In this document: positions 8,517 to 18,800 of the stretch, in pieces
Position numbering within the stretch: position 1 is the first letter of the stretch
Layout of the letters: each line of letters opens with the position of its first letter
Assembly: GCF_000317475.1 (NCBI RefSeq)
Contig: NC_019763.1
Coordinates: forward strand, 62,001-126,000
Length of the DNA: 64,000 nucleotides
Direction of reading: 5' to 3'
Origin: Oscillatoria nigro-viridis PCC 7112
GTDB lineage: Bacteria; Cyanobacteriota; Cyanobacteriia; Cyanobacteriales; Microcoleaceae
Notes under the pieces: generated by a model
Databases searched by the model: none
Seen by the model: only the letters and a program-made list of their open reading frames with translations
What the model was told of the DNA's origin: nothing
Made by a program: the position numbers and the translations under genes

Positions 8517-8572
8517 GACTCGGACGGGGCACCCCAACTGCGTGTGTGCCAGTTGAGGGTGCGGAATGTGGG
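8517..8572. repeat. Right terminal inverted repeat of the IS1634-type element
   Basis: Ends GGGTGCGGAATGTGGG followed by the target duplication TTAGAA. Partner of 6324-6379. Confidence 0.95.
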
Positions 8573-8728
8573 TTAGAACTGTTGGCTGTAATTGCTCGTT
8601 CCCAAGACTGAACTAACACTGAGTAATTTTGATTTAAGCTTACTTGTCTGCAAACACTAAGTTGTAGCTACAACTGAGGTCATAGTTAATTGAGCGATAG
8701 ACAAAATATTGAATTCAGATAGATACTT

Positions 8729-10654
8729 ATGAATTTTGAGATTAAATTTTTGATAGCACAGGCTAACTCTACTCCAGTTCTCGCTCAAGCCCAGAGGAGA
8801 ACCCAGCAACCCACACCCCTATCGTCAATTGACTTAGGCGGTCTCTTCCAACAATACAATAACCCGGATGGATATCTAACAATAGGAGCGCTGATATTCC
8901 TCCTCTTACTGTCTCGGTTTCTAGGAAATGGAAAGGGCAAAATTACCACTGGCAAAGTGTGCGGAACTTCCGAAAAAATGGCAGCCACTCAGCTTGCCTT
9001 GAAACAAATTAAGGAACGCAAGCATAATAAAGTCACGCTATGGTGTGGCAGTCCTCGCTATTGGTGGAAGGGGAAAAAACTTAAAGGTTTTGTTACCACT
9101 ATTCAGACAGCTTTTGGTTCTCCTCCCACTGTTTGGCTCCCTCATGCAGAACGGTCAACTTTAGTAATTGGAGCGCCTGGGTCGGGTAAAACTTTTTCTA
9201 CAATTGATAGGGCGCTAGAAAGTGCAATGGTGCAAGGATTTCCGATTATTCTATACGATAAGAAAGGATCTCAGCTCAAACTCCACGCACCTTTGGCAGC
9301 GCGGTATGGCTACCAAGTGTCGGTATTTGCACCGGGAGAACCTTATTCAGGCATCATTAATCCCCTCGACTTTATGAAGTCCCCTCAAGATTCGGTCATG
9401 GCTGGGGAAATCGGTCAGGTTATTAATAGAAATGCGAGTGCAGGCAATGGAAAAAGTGATGAGTTTTTCTCTAAAGCCGGAGACTTATTGGCTAAAGCAC
9501 TCCTTCAATTAGTCAAAGGTTCTACGTATCCAGACATGGCAATGCTCTATGCAATTTTGAGGTTGCCAAATTTGGTAAAGCGGATTGACTATGCGGTTCA
9601 ATCCCGTCGAATTGATGAGTGGGTCGCTACCAGCTTCAATCAATTTTTGAGCGCTAAGGAAGCAGAAAAAACTATTTCAGGAATTCTGACGACGGCGGCC
9701 GGAACGTTCAGCAGTTTTATCCAAGCTGACCTGTTGCGAGCATTTTTGGGAAAGTCGGACATCCCAACGAAAATAGAAGGCCGACAGATGATTATTTTCA
9801 AATTAGATGACGAGCGACGCTCCGTCGTGGGGCCTCTGCTAGCAGCCGCAATTCACCTCCTCGTTGTCTCCAACTTAAGTCGCCCTCGGAAAGATCCACT
9901 GGTTATTTCACTCGATGAATTTCCCTCCATTCGATTGGATCGAATGCCGCAGTGGATTAACGAATATCGCTCGAATGGAGCTTGTTTCATTCTAGGAATT
10001 CAGAGTTTGGAGCAACTGTACGAAGGGTACGGAGAGAAAATGGGGGCGGCGATCGCCTCTGCTTGCAGCACTCATATTTTATTCAATCCGGGTAACACTG
10101 ATACTGCAAAAAAATACTCCGATCGCTACGGAGAAAAAGAAGTTTTGCTCAAAAGCAAGTCCACCAGCCGTTCAATGGGCGGCCAATCTCAAAGCAATCA
10201 ATCTATTAGTTGGAACGAGTCGCTTCAAAAAATGCCGCTGTTTTCGGTGGACGAAATTTTGCGGTTCCCCCAGGGACGGTGTGTAATTACGAACCCCGGC
10301 TACAGTTCCGGCGGCGAGGGGTCAATTCCTTACGCGCTGACCATACCCATTCCCAAAGCTGATTTGCAGCGGCAAAGTGAGAGCGAAGCTCTCTGGGATG
10401 CAGAGGTGAGGTTCCGGCTCCAGAGTCGGGCGCAACTTGCAAGTCTTGACCAACTCACAGCCGCTTTGTACGATCGCATTGAGGAAGCAGAACGGATGCT
10501 GCCTCTGCCAGACGCCGGAGGTAACGTTCCATCCCAATCGCCAACGCCGCCAACTTCAGGTAAGAAATTTGGCTCTGACCCGCTAGACTCAGTTGTCAGT
10601 AAAACTGGGCGTTCCAGGCGGGTTTTTGCCACTGGCAGTATTGGCAAGCGCTAG
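8729..10654 (+). CDS. TraG/TraD-like type IV coupling ATPase
   Basis: 641 residues. A short N-terminus precedes a transmembrane helix at about 51-64 (TIGALIFLLLLSRFL). The Walker A motif GAPGSGKT is at 148-155, followed by LYDKKGSQ, typical of VirD4/TraG proteins. The Walker B-like LVISLDEFPSI is followed by NGACFILGIQSLEQL. The C-terminus is polar. Such ATPases bring the relaxase-DNA complex to the conjugative channel at the inner membrane. No relaxase or channel genes follow directly in the window, so other transfer genes presumably lie before base 1. The start ATG 8729 precedes a hydrophobic N-terminal segment; I see no strong ribosome site. Confidence 0.85.
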   Translation: MNFEIKFLIAQANSTPVLAQAQRRTQQPTPLSSIDLGGLFQQYNNPDGYLTIGALIFLLLLSRFLGNGKGKITTGKVCGTSEKMAATQLALKQIKERKHNKVTLWCGSPRYWWKGKKLKGFVTTIQTAFGSPPTVWLPHAERSTLVIGAPGSGKTFSTIDRALESAMVQGFPIILYDKKGSQLKLHAPLAARYGYQVSVFAPGEPYSGIINPLDFMKSPQDSVMAGEIGQVINRNASAGNGKSDEFFSKAGDLLAKALLQLVKGSTYPDMAMLYAILRLPNLVKRIDYAVQSRRIDEWVATSFNQFLSAKEAEKTISGILTTAAGTFSSFIQADLLRAFLGKSDIPTKIEGRQMIIFKLDDERRSVVGPLLAAAIHLLVVSNLSRPRKDPLVISLDEFPSIRLDRMPQWINEYRSNGACFILGIQSLEQLYEGYGEKMGAAIASACSTHILFNPGNTDTAKKYSDRYGEKEVLLKSKSTSRSMGGQSQSNQSISWNESLQKMPLFSVDEILRFPQGRCVITNPGYSSGGEGSIPYALTIPIPKADLQRQSESEALWDAEVRFRLQSRAQLASLDQLTAALYDRIEEAERMLPLPDAGGNVPSQSPTPPTSGKKFGSDPLDSVVSKTGRSRRVFATGSIGKR

Positions 10655-10755
10655 CGGGAGTGTGCCAGCCAATGGAAAATTTTCCATTGGCCTTTGGCCT
10701 TGACCTGGAAGTTGAGATCGATTCGGATTCTGAGCGTCGCGATCGCATATCGCAC

Positions 10756-11382
10756 TTAAATCTCTACCTCTGGAATTCCCTCAATGTCGAAATGAGTGAG
10801 GGACGCGATCGCAGGCGGTGATGTTCTTCGAGCAGCAACAGGCGATCTCGCCTGTCCTGCCAGCGCGGACGCAAGCCAATCTCTTGTCTGTGTGTGTTGC
10901 CGGCTGTCCCAACTGAGTTCGCGCTTCGTCCCCGGATGGGCTGGGTGCAGTGCTAACACGGTCAGCTTGATATTTTCTGGCGGCAGCGAGAGAGATTCGG
11001 CTGCTGTCCACAATTTTACTCGATCGCACCAATTTAATGCAGGATGGCGGATTGCCCATTCAATTAAATGGACGGATTGAGGTTCAAGAAAAGCTGCATT
11101 GGCGTTGATTTGCACGCATACATTTTTATTAAGCCTAGCGCTAAACTGAGTATCGACTAAGAATGTAGGAGATTCCCATTCAAATACCTCTGGAAATAGC
11201 AAACTAACTTCCATAATCCACTTATCCACTTTGGGATTCGCAAGTAGCAGAGGTTCAGTGGGGAGTTTCAATAAAGTTTGTTTCATTATTAGTTGAAATT
11301 CCTCTTGTTTCAATTCAAGGGGAACTGCTAGTTGTGTCGGATTGGTTAGAAAACTTAAATCAGTGAGGGTGATTAATTGCAT
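10756..11382 (-). CDS. Hypothetical protein, possible PD-(D/E)XK-like fold
   Basis: 208 residues, convergent with the coupling-protein gene. The middle (QINANAAFLEPQSVHLIEWA, then DRVKLWTAAESLSLP and IKLTVLALHP) has the strand-helix-strand spacing seen in PD-(D/E)XK nuclease-like proteins of the RecB type, but a clear catalytic D...ExK set is not visible. The assignment is only a hint. The C-terminal 40 residues are rich in Arg/Ala/Ser. Confidence 0.55.
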   Translation of the reverse strand: MQLITLTDLSFLTNPTQLAVPLELKQEEFQLIMKQTLLKLPTEPLLLANPKVDKWIMEVSLLFPEVFEWESPTFLVDTQFSARLNKNVCVQINANAAFLEPQSVHLIEWAIRHPALNWCDRVKLWTAAESLSLPPENIKLTVLALHPAHPGTKRELSWDSRQHTQTRDWLASALAGQARSPVAARRTSPPAIASLTHFDIEGIPEVEI

Positions 11383-11423
11383 AAGTGGGTAAAACAGTTA
11401 CAGCTTACCCAGAGGGCGCGACG

Positions 11424-11753
11424 TTAGTCGCCTGCACGCTGTTGATTCATAATGAGCATTTTTGTTATAAAATATTTGTAAATAACAGGATTGTTGGGAG
11501 AAAGCGTTACTAAATTATCAGCTGCATACCGCTTCAACGCAGCATCAGTTGCAGAAACAATCAGCCTTTCCTCTCTTAAGCGATCGCCAGCGAATGACCC
11601 GGAGGAATTTTCCTTAAACTATAAGTCGCCGGTCGGCAAATTGCCGAGGGAATCAGTTGATTCTAAAATGCCTGCAACTGTACCAACAGCAACGGTATTT
11701 CCCGGCTCGATTTTCTCCAAACTCTCAGCAATTGATAATCGTAAAGTTTTACG
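11424..11753 (-). pseudogene. Degenerate hypothetical gene with an in-frame stop
   Basis: On the minus strand the frame reads LRLSIAESLEKIEPGNTVAV and continues through GTVAGILESTDSLGNLPTGDL to an amber TAG. It resumes in the same frame with SFAGDRLREERLIVSATDA and ends at TAA 11424-11426. The composition is protein-like on both sides of the stop, so a broken gene is likely. No family recognised; a single-base sequencing error at the TAG is the alternative. Confidence 0.4.
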
Positions 11754-12352
11754 CTACAGTTTTTTCAAGCAATCCTATCAAAGCAGCGAGCGAGCTTGCG
11801 GGATTCAAGGTATCGCTATCTTCTTACCAAGCGTGTATGCTGCATTCAGAGCGAGCGGGCTCTCCACGAACCGAGGATGCCTCTTTTTGAGCGATCGCTC
11901 CCGCGTAGAAAATTCGCTCTAGTTGAGAGTCAGGTTGCTGACACCGCCGCCACTGCTGGATTTGCCCGGAGTCGAGTCGGGTGTCCGAGCAGTGAATGAC
12001 TTTCCAAGCGGTGCTGCCGAGCAAGAGGAAACGAGCTAGAGGAAGCTTGGAGTGGAAAAGTTAATTTAAGTATTTTCCGGCCTGATTTAAGTATTTTCGC
12101 GCAGGAAAACAGTTACTTTTATAAAGACTTAACATAAGTCAAACAACTCTCAGTAAATATACAGAATTATTTTCTGACTCGCAGCAGCAAAAACTATAAA
12201 GTTCAGTATTGTAACTAATATATTTATAATCGAGTCTAGCCGATAATAAGGACGAGCAACAAGTCGAGCGCAGTCGTAGGAATAAGCGTAAGTAAAGATT
12301 CCTCGAACTTGCTCAACGCCAAATCAATCAATTAAAAATCCAGGGTGCAGCC

Positions 12353-12556
12353 ATGACTTTAACAAAGCCGTTTCGATTGCCTTTTCCCCAAAAAAGTAGC
12401 AAAAGCACAAATTTGGCAACCCCTACCTTGACTGTCAATCCTACAACAGACAGTTTGAGAGCTCGAACATCAAGCAAAACAATCAATAATAATAGTCCTG
12501 GACGCATAGACTCTACTTGTATGATGCGCCGCTCCCCGCCTTACCGCTACAGATAG
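12353..12556 (+). CDS. Small conserved-in-duplicate open frame upstream of the giant gene
   Basis: 67 codons from an ATG, rich in Ser/Thr/Asn/Arg, with no recognised domain. The identical frame occurs at 62720-62923 in the second copy of the repeat. It could be a leader peptide, a truncated 5' end or simply part of a long 5' untranslated region. The ribosome site is weak. Confidence 0.3.
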   Translation: MTLTKPFRLPFPQKSSKSTNLATPTLTVNPTTDSLRARTSSKTINNNSPGRIDSTCMMRRSPPYRYR

Positions 12557-12582
12557 TGTCAAAATTGACCCGTTGAATCGAG

Positions 12583-12640
12583 GACTGAATAAATTGAGCC
12601 CTTGACTGAATAAATTGAGTCCTTGACTCAATAAATAGCG
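12583..12640. repeat. Three 21-bp tandem repeats in the leader of the giant gene
   Basis: Units start at 12583, 12604 and 12625 with consensus GACTGAATAAATTGAGYCCTT; the third is truncated. TTGAG and CTCAA motifs within them can pair. The same array is found 50,367 bp further right. They lie about 200 bp before the start codon and may be regulatory. Confidence 0.75.
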
Positions 12641-12832
12641 AAAGCGAGTAACAATAGCGAAGGCGGGCTACAGTCGCTTAAGGAGTACGGATTCGCCTTA
12701 TAACTCCATTCAAACAGGCGTCTCGACCAAAGCGGGTAACATAATTGCAACTCGCATCTCCTCAAAAAAATAAGTGACGCATCCAAGCTTACCAAAACTA
12801 TAATTTAACCCTCAAATCAGGAGTGCAAGCGA

Positions 12833-15800
12833 GTGCCTTTAACAGACCCGATTGGAGAACCTTTAATAGAAAAACAGGAATCCTTAATTCCCGGACTTGC
12901 CCCGACAAAGCCCCCTCTGCTGCCGGGAATTCAAACCTCAAAACCTTTATTATATCAAGCTCCGGCAGAATCATCCGAATCCGAACAGCTTAACTTAAAC
13001 TTAATAGAACCAGCAAGCGAACCCGCATCCGAATTCAGTCTAACAGAAACTGATGCTTTTATTATTAATAAACCCTCCGATCTTAACAGCATATCTTCTG
13101 CAAACACCAGCCTTCTGATAACTAACAGCACTCTCAGGGATACAACAAATTCTGAAGTTGATCCCCTAATTGGTAAACTCGACTCCGACTTAGGAGACCC
13201 CCTAATAAACCCGAATCAAATTGCATCAAATAACGTTTCTGATGATTCTAATAAATCTGCGACTGACATACCTCTCAACTCCTCAATCAGCAACTCAGAA
13301 CTAAATAAAACCACAGCAGCTACAACCGCGGTTTCAGATGAATTGGTGGAAAATAAAACACAATTATCGCCAACCGCCTCCACAAAATCAGAAAAAGATT
13401 CGGACAAAACATTACCCGTTGCAACTGCATCTACCGCAAGCGAAAAAGATTCGGAGAAAACGCCATTACCCGCTACCGCTGAAACGACTTCCAAACCTGA
13501 AGAACACCAAACGCCCTTATCATCAGGGACTACACTCTTCTTCGAGTCATCACCAAACAAAATATCACCTGCAACTGCATCAACGTCGGACAAATCAGAA
13601 CCAGATCCAACATCACCTGCAACTGTATTAACGACTGATAAATCAGAATCCAACAAAACATCACCTGCAACTACATCAACTCCTGACAAATCAGAATCCA
13701 ACAAAACATCACCTGCAACTGCATCAGCCGCTGAAAACCCTGAACCAGATCGAACATTACCTGCAACTGCATCAACTCCTGACAAATCAGAACCAGATCA
13801 AACATCACCTGCAACTGTATTAACGACTGATAAATCAGAATCCAACAAAACATCACCTGCAACTACATCAACTCCTGACAAATCAGAACCAGATCCAACA
13901 TCACCTGCAACTGCATCAGCCGCTGAAAACCCTGAACTAGATCGAACATTACCTGCAACTGCATCAACTCCTGACAAATCAGAATCCAACAAAACCTCAC
14001 CTACCGAAATCTCCACCACCAACAACTTAGAGACCGCCACTAATTTAGAACCAAATAAAACCTCAACCCCAGAACCAGATCGAACCTCAACTCCCCCAAC
14101 CAACATCAACTTTGACTCAAACGCATTCACTGTCGATGAAAAAGGAATAATCGGCATACAATTCACATCCGACGGCGGCTGGTATAGCGGACAACTAGCC
14201 ATCGTCAGCCTACTCGGAATGGAAAAATTCGTTCCCGGTTCCGAAGCCTTCATCTTTGAAGCAGCCAGTCGAGCTTTAAGCAACTCGACAAAGGGCTACA
14301 TCGCAATAAATGACGATTTAGAATCCGCATATTACACCGACCCTAACAGCTCAGAAAACCTCAATTCCGGGCAATATCTCGGCACAAAAACATTTGCCAT
14401 GACGCCTGGGGACAAATTCTTCTTCATGCTAGTCCCCAACGGCACCGTACAGCAAGTATACGACAACCCCGCAATCGGCGGCGACAAAAAACCCCTATTT
14501 TCAATAGCTACAGACAATCCCAGCGACGGCTTCAGTATCGGTCAAATTGCCGATATTACAGGCGAAGGCAAACTTTTCGTCATGGAAGACATGGGGCTGA
14601 TTCAAGGAAGCGATCGCGATTACGATGATATCACATTCCGAGTCACGGGCGCTACATCTAAAATCGTTCCCCTCAGTCAATTAGTTGACCCCTTATCAGC
14701 ATCAATTCACTCCCAGTTAGTTCAAAAACTGAAGGGTGAATCGGATAAATCAGAACCGAAATTTACCGCTGAATCAACTGTTACTAATTCCGGCGATAAA
14801 TCCCAGGGAGAAACACCATCGATAACTGCTGATAACGACCAACAAAAACCTCAGCCAACAGCAACATCAACAGTTGCTAACTCAGACAGCCCTGAAGCGC
14901 AACCAACAGAAACATCAACAGTTGACAAATCAGATACTCAAGAATCGCAACAAATAGAAACATCAATAGTTGGCAAATCAGATACTCAAGAATCACTACC
15001 AACAGAAACATCAACAGTTGGCAAATCAGATACTCAAGAATCACTACCAACAGCAACATCAATTGCTGTCAAATCAGATACTCAAGAATCGCAACCAACA
15101 GAAACATCAACAGTTGGCAAATCCGATACTGAAGAAGCGCAACCAACAGCAACATCAACATTTGGCAAATCAGATACTCAAGAATCACCACCAACAGCAA
15201 CATCAACAGTTGGCAAATCAGATACTCAAGAATCACTACCAACAGCAACATCAACAGTTGGCAAATCAGATACTCAAGAATCGCAACAAATAGAAACATC
15301 AACAGTTGGCAAATCAGATACTCAAGAATCGCCACCAACAGCAACATCAACAGTTGGCAAATCAGATACTCAAGAATCGCCACCAACAGCAACATCAACA
15401 GTTGATAAATCTGATAGTCAAGAATCACCAGCCACAGAAACATCAATAGTTGGCCAATCCGATACTGAAGAAGCGCAACCAACAGCAACATCAACAGTTG
15501 GCAAATCAGATACTCAAGAATCGCAACAAATAGAACAAACAGCCTCTCCCCCAGAGACACCCAGTGTTATCCCTAATGAATTAAATTCAGAAAGTGAACT
15601 GCCAGTATCAGCAGAATTTATTGTCAGCCAGTCAGCAGATACTGAATCAATTAAAACCGACACAACTGCAACTAATCGCATTCCTCAATTGCCGGCTTCA
15701 GCCGACTATGCTGTAAATAATGCTGCTTCTCCACCAACCGCTGAAACTCTGCTAATTCCCACTCCCATCGCGTCACAGCCTCCTGCAAAAACATCTGAGA

Positions 15801-18800
15801 TTGCCGATAATTTGGGCGAAGAATTGCCAAGAGAAACCGACGACAATCTTCCTAATGCTGCGTCACAATTGCCGGTCCAAATTACTGAGGTTATTCCCGC
15901 ATCCAAGGCTGTTGATACCCAAGAAAATGACCGGGATGTTACCGAAACCGCAGCCGAATTTGAAACAGAACAATTTCCCACAACAACCGCTGAGATTATT
16001 GCTACAGAAACAGAAAAGGTTGCCGATTTAATTGAAGATGACACCGCCTTCCCTGAAATAACAGCCGAATTTGAAACAAAACAATTGGTGACAAAAACCG
16101 AATCAATTGTTTATACACCAGAAGCGGATGATACGGTTGAACGCGAACTCCCTGTTGCTGAAATAACAGCCGAAGTTGAAAGCCAACAATTGCCATCAAA
16201 AACAGACGATTTCGCTTTTGCAGAATTCGCTGCGGATACAATTGATACGGACATCGCTGTCACCTTCACCGCAGAATTAGAGACTGAAAACTCCCCGGCA
16301 ACTGTCGTTAATTCTCTCGAACCCGACCCGCTAATTTCTCCCTCAAACTCTAGCGTACAAACCGATTCTCCTATACCGGCACTTTTCTCAACTCCATCAG
16401 AAACAGCAGCAGGTACGGCACAGATAGCCTCAGTCGAAACCAGCATTTCACCCTCAACTCTTAAATCCCCACCCGAACCAAATTCAAACACTTATAATAG
16501 CAATTCAACTCAAACAGAAACCGCCGCCGCCCAGCCCGCATATTCAGATACCGAAATTGCGCCCCAAGGAGCAGATATAACAAGCGGTTTGTTGCCGTTA
16601 GAGGCAGAAGAACCGGCTCAATTTTCGGACGGTATTGCAGACAGTCAACCCAATTCAACACAGCGTACGGGCGACTTCCAAAGCAATACAAATCCCCCAA
16701 CAAATTTATCAATAACAACAACAGCCAATTTACCACCAATCCCCGGTACTTTTCTTGTAGATAACCAAGGACAAGTCAGATTTGACTATGTATTTGACGG
16801 CGGTTCCTTTGAAGGCGAACTCGGAATTTTCAGCCTGGCAGGAATGTCCGGGCTTACACCAGGAACTCCAGAATTCATTACCGAAGCATTGCGTAGAGTT
16901 TTAAGCAATTCCACCGAGGGACACGTTGTCATCAGCGATGCTACAGAAGGAGCAAAATTCACCGGTGCGATGCCGTTCGACGGTTCGCGGAACAGCGGCG
17001 AATATCAAGGTATCAAAACTTTCAATATGACCCCAGGCGACACCTTTGCCGTCATGTTAGTCCCCGACGATACAGTACAGTCATCGCTCGATTCCTTTTA
17101 TTCGGAAAACGTGTATTCCGGCAGTCGCCCCTTATTCAGTATTGCGAATGCCAATCCCAACGATACATCTTACGTGTTGCCTCTAGCCGACACAACCGGA
17201 ACGGGGAACACTTTTGCGATGGAAGATATGTCGGCCGCTAACTCTGACAGCGACTACAATGACCTTATCTTCACAGTGCTTGGGGCAACAGGAAACGCAC
17301 CGCTGCTGGATTCCGTCATCGACCCTGACAGAGAATGGCGCAATACAGCTTTAGGACAGCAACTGATAGAATACGCCAACAGTTTGGTAGAGCCAACTGA
17401 ACCGAACCCCGATACAATTTGGTTGGTAGAAGGAACGACATTTGCCAACACTTACTCGCAAACCTTAACAATCCCAGCATCTCCTTCAACCCTCGATATT
17501 GGCATTGTCGGACTCAATTTCGATACCTCTGATACCAACCCAAAATCGATTAACGACGCCTTTGAAATATCGTTAGTGGATGGGACTGGGAAATCCTTAA
17601 TCGGCACCATTGCCAGCGGCAAAAACGCCTCCTTTAACATTACTGAAGGTCTGCCGCCCCAACTAGCACCGGGCGTCACTTTTAACGGTGGCAAAATCAG
17701 CATAGACTTGTCGCAAATCGCGCCCGGAACCGCCGCTACTCTGCAAGTGCGATTGGTCAACAACGACGGCGACGCGGCAACCAAAGTCGGCATCGCCTCG
17801 ATTAACGTTCAAGCCGGTGCAGCACCGCCACCAACACCGACAACACCCTCCGGAACAATCCCCGATAACACCCCGATTGACTTCGCTGCTTTGAGGGATG
17901 TTTCCGGGGGCGTGGAAACCGAGTACGGGCAGACATCGTTCAACTCTACAACCAAAGTTCTGCACGCCGATTTAGCATTAAAAAATATCGGACAATACCC
18001 GCTGCGCGACAGGTTGTTGGTGGGAGTAACTAACATTAGCGACCCGACAGTCAGGCTGTTGGATGCCTCGGGAATTACGCCGGATGGAATTGTTTATTAC
18101 GACGCAACTTCACTCTCCAGGGACGGCCTGTTAAAACCGGGAGAAACGACGCTTCCAGGCACGTTAAAATTCTACAATCCCTCGTCCGTTCTATTCAGTT
18201 ACGATTTAGTATTTTTGAGCGAATTGAACCGACCGCCCGAGTTTTCGGGAACTTTAGATACGGAAGTAGTAATTGGAAAACCTTACGTTTATACCGCTGC
18301 TGCTGTTGACCCGGATGGAGATGCAATTACCTATTCCCTGTTAGAAAAACCGAACGGAATGGAGATAGATTCCGTAACGGGAAGGATTGCTTGGCCGACG
18401 GTGGCGGGAGATATCGGCAACCACGCGGTGACGGTGCAAGCGGATGATGGGAACGGGGGAATTACCACACTTACCTACACCCTGTCGGCCCTCAGCCAAC
18501 CGCCGAACAGGCCGCCGATTTTCACTTCGACACCCGTGGTGGATGCTTGGATAAATACACCCTACCGCTACGACAGTGACGCCACCGACCCCGACAGCGA
18601 TACAATCGGCTACAAACTGATTCTCGGCCCTGAAGGCATGAAAGTTAACCCCAATACGGGACTGGTGGAATGGACGCCGCCGGCCGTTCTCGTGCTGGGA
18701 GATACGGTACTGGGTAAAATCAGCTTGCCAGGGGAAAGAGACGAATTCACCTTCAGCGGCACGGCCGGACAGCGCATTTACATAGACCCGCTGCAATACA

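Larger units (their letters stand above)
6324..8572 (-). mobile_element. IS1634-family insertion sequence, apparently complete
   Basis: A 2249-bp element bounded by inverted repeats of about 56 bp with one mismatch (6324-6379 and 8517-8572) and flanked by a perfect 6-bp direct repeat TTAGAA (6318-6323 and 8573-8578), the target duplication. It holds one leftward transposase gene. It lies in the divergent promoter region between the 5514-6245 gene and the coupling-protein gene, so it may alter their expression. Confidence 0.95.
11837..13633. repeat. Left copy of a long direct repeat (upstream region and 5' end of the giant gene)
   Basis: This stretch is repeated at 62201-64000, where the window ends. 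About the first 250 bp differ at scattered positions and by small indels. From roughly 12100 to 13633 I find no difference in the parts compared. It covers the small frame 12353-12556, a set of tandem repeats, the ribosome site and the first 267 codons of the giant gene. Confidence 0.95.

Noticed and set aside
10322..10647. Two leftward frames opposite the end of the coupling-protein gene
   Set aside because: Entirely within the coding region of the coupling ATPase and without protein-like features.
13216..13785. Leftward 189-codon frame opposite the repeat block
   Set aside because: Its Ser/Val/Asp/Gly repeats are the complement of the coding repeats; no ribosome site or independent support.
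14866..15538. Regular 48-bp spacing resembling a CRISPR array
   Set aside because: The units are in frame within a long coding sequence, adjacent without unique spacers, and code for a Ser/Thr/Lys linker.
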